Shown piece by piece: positions 23,027-30,180 of a DNA stretch of 30,180 bases. Numbering within the stretch: the first letter of the stretch is position 1; every line of letters starts with the position of its first letter. Position numbers and translations under genes: made by a program. The DNA is from CAYFSC01 sp964345695 (GTDB taxonomy: Bacteria > Bacteroidota > Rhodothermia > Rhodothermales > Salinibacteraceae), in the NCBI GenBank assembly GCA_964345695.1, contig CAYFSC010000011.1, positions 1 to 30,180 on the forward strand. The letters are read 5' to 3'. The notes under the pieces were generated by a model. That model was given only the letters and a program-made list of their open reading frames with translations, was not told the DNA's origin and searched no databases.

Positions 23027-24166
23027 ATGAGCCGAACCAGCGGTCGCATTCAGCGATCATCCTCGGGGCCGAGGTCCTGCGTCCGTCGCGTCGTGTTCGT
23101 GCTTGCCGTGGCGGTCGGGCTGTTGGGGAGCGCGGGCGTGCCGGTCGCTGCACAGTCGGCCGCCGACAGTGTGCAGTTACACCTCATCCACCGGGTGCGG
23201 GCGCCGGACCAGCCGCCGCATGAAAGCAAACCGCCGCCGGCCGGTACCGAGATTGTGGTTGTGCCGATAGCGGCTGGCCAAGCGCTCACCCTACCAAACC
23301 TTGCGCCGCTCACGCGCGACACGCTGGTCCAAAAAGCTCGGGCGATCCCGCCGCAGACGCTGGACGCGCGGGGCCGAACCTCTGTGCGCTACGCCACGAC
23401 CCCGGACGCCAGACGCATCTACTACGTGCTGGCCCGCACCCCAGACGGTACGCTGTACGAGAGCTACGTCAACACGGGCACCTCAGAAACGCCGCGGTTC
23501 GTACCCGGCGCCGACGCGGTGCTCACAGGGCGTATGACGATCGGACCGGTGCCGCGTGCGGCGCGCGACCGGATGCAGTCTGTATTCGAGTCGGCACCCG
23601 CAGTCGCGGATGCACAGCCCGACTCCGCCGTGCCCGGAACGACGACGTCTGCCGACACCGCCAACGCTGCGCCGGACGAGACGACCGACCGGCAGGAAGT
23701 GCCGGCGTCTGCGGCAGACTCACTTCGCGAAACAGAACCGCCGCCGGCCGCCGACGCCGAGACGACGGGCGGCGGGAGCAGCGTCTGGGGTTATCTCTGG
23801 GGCGGCTTGGTGGGTATCCTGGTCGGGGTGGGGCTCGGCGTATGGGGACAGCGGCGACAATCACGGCGACCGGTGGACGGGATGTCACGATTTGCGGATG
23901 GATCGCACCAACAGCCGTCGCCAGCTTCGAAGGAGGAAGAACCGTCAAAGGAGGCTTCCGATCGGGCCGACGATACCCCCAGCCCGCAGGCGCTCCGTGC
24001 GGCCAACGCCGAACTGCGTGCCGAAAACCAGAAGCTGAAAGATCGTCTCCGCCGAGTGAAGGAGCATGTACGGACCCTCCGGGATGGGAGCACATCCCGT
24101 TCGGCATCCGACAGCGGCCCGCCTGCGGAGGAGGCCGACGCGTCCGCTTCCGAGACCGAGGAGTGA
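23027..24166 (+). CDS. exported membrane-anchored protein with a C-terminal coiled coil, function unknown
   Basis: This 379-residue protein was not recognised. It has an N-terminal signal peptide (VFVLAVAVGLLGSAGVPVAAQ), then a domain of about 150 residues with PPPAGTEIVVVPIAAGQ and RRIYYVLARTPDGTLYESYVN. A long low-complexity linker rich in Ala, Asp, Thr and Pro leads to one membrane segment with GxxxG-like spacing (WGYLWGGLVGILVGVGLGVW) and, near the C terminus, a heptad-rich coiled coil (LRAANAELRAENQKLKDRL). The layout suggests a periplasmic sensor-like domain tied to a cytoplasmic coiled coil that may bind a partner. The start was placed at the signal peptide. It is divergent from the gene at 22764 and converges on the next gene. 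Confidence 0.65.
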   Translation: MSRTSGRIQRSSSGPRSCVRRVVFVLAVAVGLLGSAGVPVAAQSAADSVQLHLIHRVRAPDQPPHESKPPPAGTEIVVVPIAAGQALTLPNLAPLTRDTLVQKARAIPPQTLDARGRTSVRYATTPDARRIYYVLARTPDGTLYESYVNTGTSETPRFVPGADAVLTGRMTIGPVPRAARDRMQSVFESAPAVADAQPDSAVPGTTTSADTANAAPDETTDRQEVPASAADSLRETEPPPAADAETTGGGSSVWGYLWGGLVGILVGVGLGVWGQRRQSRRPVDGMSRFADGSHQQPSPASKEEEPSKEASDRADDTPSPQALRAANAELRAENQKLKDRLRRVKEHVRTLRDGSTSRSASDSGPPAEEADASASETEE

Positions 24167-24194
24167 CGCGGCGCGGGGGCAGCGAAGCCTCCGG

Positions 24195-24878
24195 CTATGC
24201 GGCTGCCCGCCGCGGTGCCGCCCGGCGCGACGACGGAGCCGACCGTGCGCGTTCGAACGCTGGGCGCCACACGTCGGGGCGCTGGCGCAGCAGGCGGCGG
24301 ACGACCAGCGAGTCGGGCGGCGAAGACCCTGCGTCGAGCAGGGTGCAGAGGTGAGCCCCCGGGTCGGCGTAGCGGAGCGTAACCGTCCGGTTCGCGTTCC
24401 GGGAATGCTGGCGGGCCACTGGCGAGGCGAGCGTCGACAGGTTGGTCCGCCCGCGCTCGCTAAACAGTGCGGGCATCCACCGGGTCCAGAGGAAGAGCGC
24501 GTCCGGCAGCCGATGTTCGAGGTCGGCGGCCCGAAAGCGAAGGACCGCATCGGCGTGGCCCTTGCCGATCCAGAGGGCATCGCGATCCTCGTTTGGCTCG
24601 CCCGCAGAGGGGTCGGTGAGAATCAGGGCTACGCGCTGCCGCCCGCCTTCCACGAGAAAGTCGACCGCGGGCAGAGCGTCAGGCGATGCCGACCTCGGAT
24701 GCGAGCGAAGTCCCAGCGAGGGAGCGAGGTACTTCACCAGGTGCCAGGCGAGGGCGTCGTGCAGTGCCGTGGCGTAAGGCGGATCGTAAAACAAGGCCGG
24801 TTCCGACAGCGGAGACCCCCCGTCGGATCGCTTCGACGCGGCGTCGGGCAGCAGGGATGGGGCCGTACGGGTAGACAT
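24195..24878 (-). CDS. hypothetical protein, possibly a degenerate nuclease fold
   Basis: This 227-residue protein is not firmly recognised. The middle (VDFLVEGGRQRVALIL ... RDALWIGKGHADAVLRFRAADL) resembles the DUF559/VSR-like branch of PD-(D/E)xK nucleases in order and spacing, but the catalytic Glu/Lys position after the first Asp looks replaced by hydrophobic residues. If the resemblance is real, it may bind DNA without cutting it. The C terminus is a basic Arg/Ala-rich tail. The gene ends 28 bases from the stop of the coiled-coil gene. There is no signal peptide or membrane segment. Confidence 0.55.
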   Translation of the reverse strand: MSTRTAPSLLPDAASKRSDGGSPLSEPALFYDPPYATALHDALAWHLVKYLAPSLGLRSHPRSASPDALPAVDFLVEGGRQRVALILTDPSAGEPNEDRDALWIGKGHADAVLRFRAADLEHRLPDALFLWTRWMPALFSERGRTNLSTLASPVARQHSRNANRTVTLRYADPGAHLCTLLDAGSSPPDSLVVRRLLRQRPDVWRPAFERARSAPSSRRAAPRRAAA

Positions 24879-25073
24879 AACCGTCCAGAGGGATTGCAGT
24901 CAACCAGTGGACTTCCAAATTAAGACCCCGGGATGACACCGCTCCGTCACGCCCCGCTGCATGGGGGCCTTGGTTCACTCACGGAATCGATGAGAGACGG
25001 GCGTCCGTAACAAGCCACTGTTTCCCCTCGTCCTGGCACCTTCGCGGGTTTTCGCCTTTCGCCCTTTGATCTG

Positions 25074-27161
25074 ATGCGTCGTTACTCCCAGCTGGCCTGG
25101 TCGGGATCCGACGGATGGGTGCGTACTGTGCTCATTGTCGTGTCCCTGCTCCTGCTGGGGCCGATGGTTTTCGGGATCGCCTTTGCTCTCTTCGAGGGTA
25201 CGATGGATATCATGGGCGACGGTCCCGAAGGGGTGTCGTGGGCGTTTCGCGCCATGACCGGGACAGGGGCTCACCTGGGTGCGCTCGCCAGTCTCGCCTT
25301 TACACAGCGCGCCTTTCGGCGGCGTCCGCTCTCCACGTATCTCACGACGGCAGATCGTCTGCGCCGCATGCGTTTGCAGGAGGGAGGCATGGTCGGTGCG
25401 GCGATTGCAGGAGGAGGGATCGTCGTCGGGTCCATGTTGGGCGTCGTCCAGTGGGACGGTCGCTTTGCGTCGCAAGGATGGATCCTGGTGGCCGCTCTAG
25501 CTCTTGCGCCCCTTCAGGTGGCGATTGAAGAGGTCGTGCGGGGAGTCGTTCTCCAGACCATCCTCGGACGCACGAAGCGGGGATGGGTGGGCATCGTGGG
25601 GTCTAGCCTGGTGATGGCCCTCGCTGCGCGGATCGTCGCCGGGTGGTTCGAACCGACGCTGTCGGGTTGGGCCGTGTTTGCCGTTGCCTTCGGCGGAAGT
25701 TTCCTTGCGGCAACCGTGGCCCTGTTGGACGACGGGCTCGAGCTCGTCGTGGGCGCGCGGACGGGCATTCGTGTTGTTCTTTTCCTCGGCGTCGGTCTGT
25801 TGCCGATCCAGGTGTCTGCCCCCTTCGGCGCAGGACTCGTCCTCGTCACATGTGCGGCAGGGGCCGTGGTCGTCGGACTCTGGGGGGCGGGCGGGTCCCT
25901 CTACGATCTTGATCGCGTCCTGACGCGCATCGAACCGCCCGCCGATCGCTCCCGCGAACCGGAGGATCCATCGGTTGATCGATGCCTGAACTGCGGGGCC
26001 GACCTCGTGGGGCCGTACTGCCACGAGTGCGGGCAGAAAGGGATCGACCGCAACCAGTCGCTTCAGGTGCTTCTTCCGGAAGTGACCGACGTGCTCTTCG
26101 AGGTCGACTCCCGGATCTGGCGGACGATCCGCATGCTGCTCCTGCGGCCCGGTCTGCTCACGCGCTACTACAACGGCGGCCGCCGCGAGGAATTTGTGCG
26201 TCCCTTTCGTCTGTACATCGCGTTCAGCTTTCTTTTCTTCGTCGCCCTCGTGTCCTTTCCGCCGGGATCGCCGGGAGGTCCTTTTAGCACGTGGACCGAC
26301 GCGTTCGGAGGAGTCCAAGACGGGTTCAACGACGCGCGAGCCGCCGTTGAGATACGCGGCCCGGTGACAGACGTCGGGGAGGAAGACAGTACGGTGTCTG
26401 TAGAGGCGATTCGATTCACGGTCACGTCCGACACGGACGTGGACGACGTGCCCCGGCTGGACAGTCTTTCGATCGGACAGATCATCCACGTCGAGGCCGA
26501 TCGGCGGAACGGCACGCTCGTGGCGCGCGACCTTCACGTGGATGATCCGGACGCCGCGCTGAAGATGGTCGGGACCCTGGAGTTCGTCGGAGAGCAGTCG
26601 CTGTCGGTGCTCGGAACGACTTTCCGCGTCACCGATGACACGCGATTCTCCGGTGCCGATAGCCTTGCCGCCTTCCAGGTGGGAGACCGCGTCGAGGTTG
26701 ATTACGAGCGGTCCGACGGCGCGCTCGCGGCTACGACCATCGAGAACGCCGACGATTTCGTGGACCGCATCGTGGCCGGGGAAACCGAGGCGCTGAAGGC
26801 GCTGATCGAGAACTTCTCGCGGGCGATGTTCTTCCTGGTTCCGCTCTTCGCTCTCCTCCTGCAGGCGCTCTATCTCCGCGATCCCTACCTCGCGCATTTG
26901 ATCTTTGCCCTCCACGAGCACGCGTTTATCTTCTTCACCGGCATGCTGGTCGTCCTCGTCGGTCTCATCCCGCAGTCGTGGACGTGGATGGCCCAGATTG
27001 TACTTGGGGCCGGCATCCCGGTGTACCTGGCGCTGAGCCTGCGCACGGCGTACGACGAGACGGGGATCGGCGCCGCCATCAAGAGCGTTTTCCTGCTCGG
27101 CGTGTACGTGATCCTGCTGCTGATAGGGATCGGATTTACGGTCGGGTACCTGTCGTTGTAG
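25074..27161 (+). CDS. three-part membrane protein: CPBP-like domain, DUF3667, two DUF5666-like repeats
   Basis: This 695-residue protein joins three units. Residues about 15-275 are a multi-pass membrane region resembling CPBP (CAAX/bacteriocin-processing) proteases: IEEVVRG (151-157) is the EExxxR motif, but the usual histidine after the SSL helix and the His/Asn motif near DGLELVVGARTG (220-231) are lost. Residues 304-319 are a zinc ribbon (CLNCG ... CHECG) that opens a DUF3667 domain with RPGLLTRYYNGGRREEF and PFRLYIAFSFLFF; its later helices, including FALHEHAFIFF, lie after about 580. Between the DUF3667 helices, residues about 425-558 hold two DUF5666-like beta repeats (VEIRGPVTDV...; MVGTLEFVGE...). 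The likely role is a membrane scaffold or regulator; catalysis looks lost. The copper ATPase gene follows after 114 bases. Confidence 0.78.
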   Translation: MRRYSQLAWSGSDGWVRTVLIVVSLLLLGPMVFGIAFALFEGTMDIMGDGPEGVSWAFRAMTGTGAHLGALASLAFTQRAFRRRPLSTYLTTADRLRRMRLQEGGMVGAAIAGGGIVVGSMLGVVQWDGRFASQGWILVAALALAPLQVAIEEVVRGVVLQTILGRTKRGWVGIVGSSLVMALAARIVAGWFEPTLSGWAVFAVAFGGSFLAATVALLDDGLELVVGARTGIRVVLFLGVGLLPIQVSAPFGAGLVLVTCAAGAVVVGLWGAGGSLYDLDRVLTRIEPPADRSREPEDPSVDRCLNCGADLVGPYCHECGQKGIDRNQSLQVLLPEVTDVLFEVDSRIWRTIRMLLLRPGLLTRYYNGGRREEFVRPFRLYIAFSFLFFVALVSFPPGSPGGPFSTWTDAFGGVQDGFNDARAAVEIRGPVTDVGEEDSTVSVEAIRFTVTSDTDVDDVPRLDSLSIGQIIHVEADRRNGTLVARDLHVDDPDAALKMVGTLEFVGEQSLSVLGTTFRVTDDTRFSGADSLAAFQVGDRVEVDYERSDGALAATTIENADDFVDRIVAGETEALKALIENFSRAMFFLVPLFALLLQALYLRDPYLAHLIFALHEHAFIFFTGMLVVLVGLIPQSWTWMAQIVLGAGIPVYLALSLRTAYDETGIGAAIKSVFLLGVYVILLLIGIGFTVGYLSL

Positions 27162-27263
27162 GGCTGGAAGCGCGAGGGAAAAAGCATCGGGGAGAGTGGG
27201 AGAAAACGTGGGAACGGTCGAACGTTGACCACGGCCCCATTGTACGGACTGCAGATCCGCTGT

Positions 27264-27268
27264 GGAGG
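27264..27268 (+). promoter_or_regulatory. ribosome binding site deciding the ATPase start
   Basis: GGAGG lies 7 bases before the ATG at 27276. Such sites are rare in this window, where most starts lack one. It supports 27276 over the alternative ATG at 27315, which has none. Confidence 0.5.
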
Positions 27269-27275
27269 TTTACAG

Positions 27276-29696
27276 ATGAACGTATGCTGGCACCGTTCGA
27301 GCTCGAACGCTTTCATGGAGTCCGTTTCGACCGACACGACCGAAGCCCGCGCGGCCCCCGACGACCGCTGCACGCTGTGCGACCTTCCGACGCCCGATCC
27401 GCCCATCACCGGTGCGGAGGGAGAGGGCACGTTCTGCTGCACTGGGTGCCGTGAAATCTACCGCACGTTGGGCGACCTGGATGCTGAGGCGGCCGCGTCG
27501 GTGCGTGAGCGAATGGACGGGACCGCCGACTCCTCGACCTCGGTGCCCGACGACGCCGCGGAAGCGTTCGTCCACGTCGACGGCATGCACTGCACCGCCT
27601 GCGAGGCCTTCCTCGAAACGCTTGCCGAGCAAGAAGCCGGGGTGTACCGCGCGGAGGCCAGCTACGCCTCCGAGATGATCCGGATGCGGTACGATGCCGC
27701 GCAAACCCGCGCGGAGGACCTCCCGGCGCTGCTCACTCGCGGCGGCTACCGAGCGTCGCTGGAGCGCACGGAGGCGGATACCGCCAACGAGGACTCCGAG
27801 ACGGTCGTGCGGCTCGTGCTCGGCGGGTTCTTCGCCATGATGGTGATGATGAGTTACATCGTCTTTTTCTACCCCGAGTACGCCGGCTACGCAAGCCTGC
27901 TGGACCTCGACGGCAGTGATGGGCTGTACGCCCTCGGCAACACGGCAGTGTTCACGACCGTCGTCCTGGCCATTACCGGGTGGCCGCTGCTGCGCGGCGC
28001 GTGGGTGAGCCTGCGCGTGCTGCGTCCCAACATGGATCTGCTCATTAGCATTGCGGCCCTCAGCGCGTATTTATACAGCATCGGGGCCATTCTGGTGGGA
28101 CGCACGGAGGTCTACTTCGACGTCACCGTCGTTATCGTGATGGCCGTGACGATCGGGCGCTGGTTCGAGAGGCGGGTCAAACGCCGCGCGACCGGCCGCC
28201 TGGCCGAACTGACCCGTGAGCAGGTGACGACCGCCCGGCGCATGCAGGACGACGGGGCAGAAACGGTGGATGTCGACGTCCTAAGTCCGGGCGACCCCGT
28301 GCTCGTCAAAGAAGGGGAGCGCATTCCCATCGACGGCACCGTGGTCGAGGGCGAGGCCCCGGTCGATGAGGCGCTCCTTACGGGCGAGTCGGTGCCGGTC
28401 ACGAAGCGGACAGGCGACGAGGTGCTCGGTGGAACGGTTGTACGCGGGAACGCTCTCGTCGTGGCGGCCAGCGACGCGGCCGAAAGCACGCTCGACCGGC
28501 TCGTCCGCCTCATGTGGGAGATCCAGGCGGCCACGCCCGGCACCCAGCATGTGGCCGACCGCATCGCCGCCGTCTTCGTTCCGCTCGTCCTTGTGCTGGC
28601 GGCAGGGGCCGTGGGCATCCAGCTCGCCGGTGGCATGACGATGTCGTACGCCCTGCTCACGGGACTGACGGTGCTCATCGTGTCGTGTCCGTGTGCGCTG
28701 GGATTGGCCACGCCGCTGGCGGTAGCATCGGGTACGCGTGCGGCACTCGACCGCAGCATTGTCGTCAAAAACGCGGGGGTGTTCGAAGTCGGATCGACGG
28801 TGGACACGGTCGTCTTCGACAAGACGGGCACCCTCACCACCGGACGCATGCAGGTGGTCGACACGACCGGACCGCCCGATGCCCTCCGACGGGCGCGTGC
28901 CATCGAGCAGCGTGCGGCGCATCCCGTTGCGAGTGCCATTGCTGCGTCCGGCGGCGCAGACGGCACGGTGACCCGGTTCCAGAGCCACCGGCGCGGCGTG
29001 TCGGCATCGATCGACGACACCCACATCTTCGTTGGGCATCCCGACGCATATCGCGAGCGCGGAGGGACTCTTCCCGACGCCCTCGCCCAGCGTATGGCAC
29101 AGGCGCGCGACGACGGGCACGTGCCGGTTGTGGTCGGGTGGGGCGGAACGGCCCGCGGCGGCTTCGTGGTGGGCGACGCTGTGCGCGACGAGGCCGATCG
29201 TGTGCTCGACCGCCTCCGCGCCGAGGGGCGTCGCCTCGCCGTGTGCACCGGCGATCAGGAATCGGCGGCTGCTCCGCTGCAGGCCGACGCTCGAATCGAG
29301 GACGTGTTCGCCGAGGTGCGTCCCGAGGCCAAGCGCGCGCTGCTGCAGCGCTGGCGCCGCGAGCGCGGCCCCATCGCCATGGTGGGCGACGGCACGAACG
29401 ACGCCCCGGCCCTCGCCGACGCCGACGTGGGCATCGCGTTTGGCCCCACGGCGCTCGCGGCCGACTCGGCCGACGTCGTGATTCTGGACGACGACCTAGA
29501 GCGCGTCCCCGACGTGTTTGCCGTGGCCCGCGGGACGCGCCGCCGCATCCGTCAAAACTTGGGCTGGGCGTTCGGCTACAACGTCGTCGCCATCCCGCTG
29601 GCTGCGCTGGGCCTTCTGAATCCCCTGGCGGCGGCGTTGGCCATGGCCAGCAGCAGCCTCCTCGTCGTGGTCAACTCCTCGCGGCGGTGGCGGTGA
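27276..29696 (+). CDS. copper-type P1B ATPase (FixI/CcoI-like)
   Basis: This 806-residue heavy-metal pump has the FixI/CcoI layout. First comes an N-terminal cysteine cluster (Cys32, Cys35, then FCCTGC at 53-58), then an HMA domain with GMHCTAC (103-109). The membrane and catalytic parts carry TGES (369-372), CPC (471-473) in SCPCALGLATP, DKTGTL (515-520), AHPVAS as the HP motif, and GDGTNDAPAL near the C terminus. CPC with the FixI-type N terminus fits Cu+ export, in many bacteria to supply copper to cbb3 oxidase, although no cco genes are next to it. Start choice: ATG 27276 with a consensus binding site, or ATG 27315. The gene follows the DUF3667 fusion gene and could share its transcript. 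Confidence 0.9.
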   Translation: MNVCWHRSSSNAFMESVSTDTTEARAAPDDRCTLCDLPTPDPPITGAEGEGTFCCTGCREIYRTLGDLDAEAAASVRERMDGTADSSTSVPDDAAEAFVHVDGMHCTACEAFLETLAEQEAGVYRAEASYASEMIRMRYDAAQTRAEDLPALLTRGGYRASLERTEADTANEDSETVVRLVLGGFFAMMVMMSYIVFFYPEYAGYASLLDLDGSDGLYALGNTAVFTTVVLAITGWPLLRGAWVSLRVLRPNMDLLISIAALSAYLYSIGAILVGRTEVYFDVTVVIVMAVTIGRWFERRVKRRATGRLAELTREQVTTARRMQDDGAETVDVDVLSPGDPVLVKEGERIPIDGTVVEGEAPVDEALLTGESVPVTKRTGDEVLGGTVVRGNALVVAASDAAESTLDRLVRLMWEIQAATPGTQHVADRIAAVFVPLVLVLAAGAVGIQLAGGMTMSYALLTGLTVLIVSCPCALGLATPLAVASGTRAALDRSIVVKNAGVFEVGSTVDTVVFDKTGTLTTGRMQVVDTTGPPDALRRARAIEQRAAHPVASAIAASGGADGTVTRFQSHRRGVSASIDDTHIFVGHPDAYRERGGTLPDALAQRMAQARDDGHVPVVVGWGGTARGGFVVGDAVRDEADRVLDRLRAEGRRLAVCTGDQESAAAPLQADARIEDVFAEVRPEAKRALLQRWRRERGPIAMVGDGTNDAPALADADVGIAFGPTALAADSADVVILDDDLERVPDVFAVARGTRRRIRQNLGWAFGYNVVAIPLAALGLLNPLAAALAMASSSLLVVVNSSRRWR
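27294..27309. repeat. 16-base perfect palindrome at the start of the ATPase gene
   Basis: CGTTCGAGCTCGAACG reads the same on both strands. It lies 19 bases inside the gene if the start is 27276, or 5 bases before the start if translation begins at 27315. It could be an operator of a metal regulator or a chance result of coding sequence; no copper regulator gene is in the window. Confidence 0.4.
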
Positions 29697-29753
29697 GACT
29701 GGGTCCGCACCGGAGGGTGTGCGATCAGCCGCTTCCGGGCGCCGCCAGAGCCG

Positions 29754-30180
29754 TCACCGCTGCATCTGCACGGGCACGCGTCCGATGCGAAAGCGAACGC
29801 CCGCATCGGTCTCGGCGGCCGTCTCCGCCTCGGACGCGGCTCCGACCCTGGCCGGTGCGGCAACCGTGACGGCCACCGGCTGGTCGCCCGGCTGCAGGGT
29901 CCACTCGGCGGTGAAGGCAGACGAGTCTCCCGGCGCCCAGGTGTGCGACACCGGCTGGGTCAAGGTGCGGCCGCCCTTGGTTTCGAGACGGTCGAACGTG
30001 AGCGTAAGCGGCTCCTCGGTCGGATTCTGGACGCGCACGTCCATCACGAAGCGCCAAACATCGGACTCGGCAAGCATGGCAAGCCGATCGACGTGGGCCG
30101 CAAAGGCCCGCTCCGCAAAGAACGGCTCTCCGCTCCGCAGGATCGGGCCCTGCTCCTCGGGCGACGGCTCAACCTGCTCC
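29754..30180 (-). CDS. unknown protein, C-terminal part (cut by window edge)
   Basis: The frame is open from the window end to a stop at 29754, so the start lies outside. About 141 residues are visible. The middle (WRFVMDVRVQNPTEEPLTL ... HTWAPGDSSAFTAEW) alternates in a way that suggests a beta-sandwich, similar in feel to BsuPI- or Ig-like domains that recognise unfolded or extracellular partners; this is only a resemblance. The part before it is acidic (EPSPEEQGP) and the C-terminal end is Ala/Glu rich. No signal or membrane segment is visible in this part. It converges on the copper ATPase, 57 bases away. Confidence 0.65.
   Translation of the reverse strand, partial: EQVEPSPEEQGPILRSGEPFFAERAFAAHVDRLAMLAESDVWRFVMDVRVQNPTEEPLTLTFDRLETKGGRTLTQPVSHTWAPGDSSAFTAEWTLQPGDQPVAVTVAAPARVGAASEAETAAETDAGVRFRIGRVPVQMQR

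Overview
The window looks like chromosomal DNA from a G+C-rich member of the Rhodothermota/Bacteroidota, probably a Salinibacter-like halophile. This is inference from four things: many proteins are rich in Asp and Glu (notably RpoN), ribosome binding sites are mostly absent, one promoter fits the Bacteroidota -33/-7 pattern, and the gene content (menaquinone synthesis, DUF3667 and DUF1684 proteins, an AccD without its zinc ribbon) suits that group. No tRNA, rRNA, CRISPR array, transposase, integrase or phage gene was seen, so the region reads as core or house-keeping DNA with lineage-specific genes mixed in.

Layout. 1-4.2 kb: rpoN (sigma-54) behind a palindromic promoter, a convergent outer-membrane protein gene, and a class V aminotransferase/cysteine desulfurase-like gene behind a second palindrome. 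4.2-9.9 kb: a lipoprotein serine hydrolase with a Spy-like tail on the + strand, facing a minus-strand run of an EF-G paralogue, a small frameshifted gene and a TreT-like glycosyltransferase. 10.2-13.4 kb: a plus-strand run of a DUF1684 lipoprotein, an SDR reductase, tsaB and accD. 13.4-17.3 kb: DUF3179 protein, DoxX protein, an AhpD-like protein and L-2-hydroxyglutarate oxidase, with two unusual arrays of 7-base repeats between genes. 17.5-21.3 kb: a GH113-like lipoprotein, menB, and amt with a structured upstream region. 21.4-24.9 kb: a haloalkane dehalogenase-like hydrolase and three genes of unknown function. 25.1-30.2 kb: a three-part membrane protein (CPBP-like, DUF3667, two DUF5666-like repeats), a FixI/CopA-type copper ATPase, and the C-terminal part of an unknown gene cut by the window edge.

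How the genes may work together. There is no single large pathway cluster. Likely functional links are sigma-54 with nitrogen supply (rpoN and amt, but about 18 kb apart and with no convincing -24/-12 site), TsaB and EF-G in translation, AccD with a reductase near fatty-acid synthesis, and menB with the copper ATPase in respiration. The most unusual items are the DUF3667 fusion protein and the paired 7-base repeat arrays.
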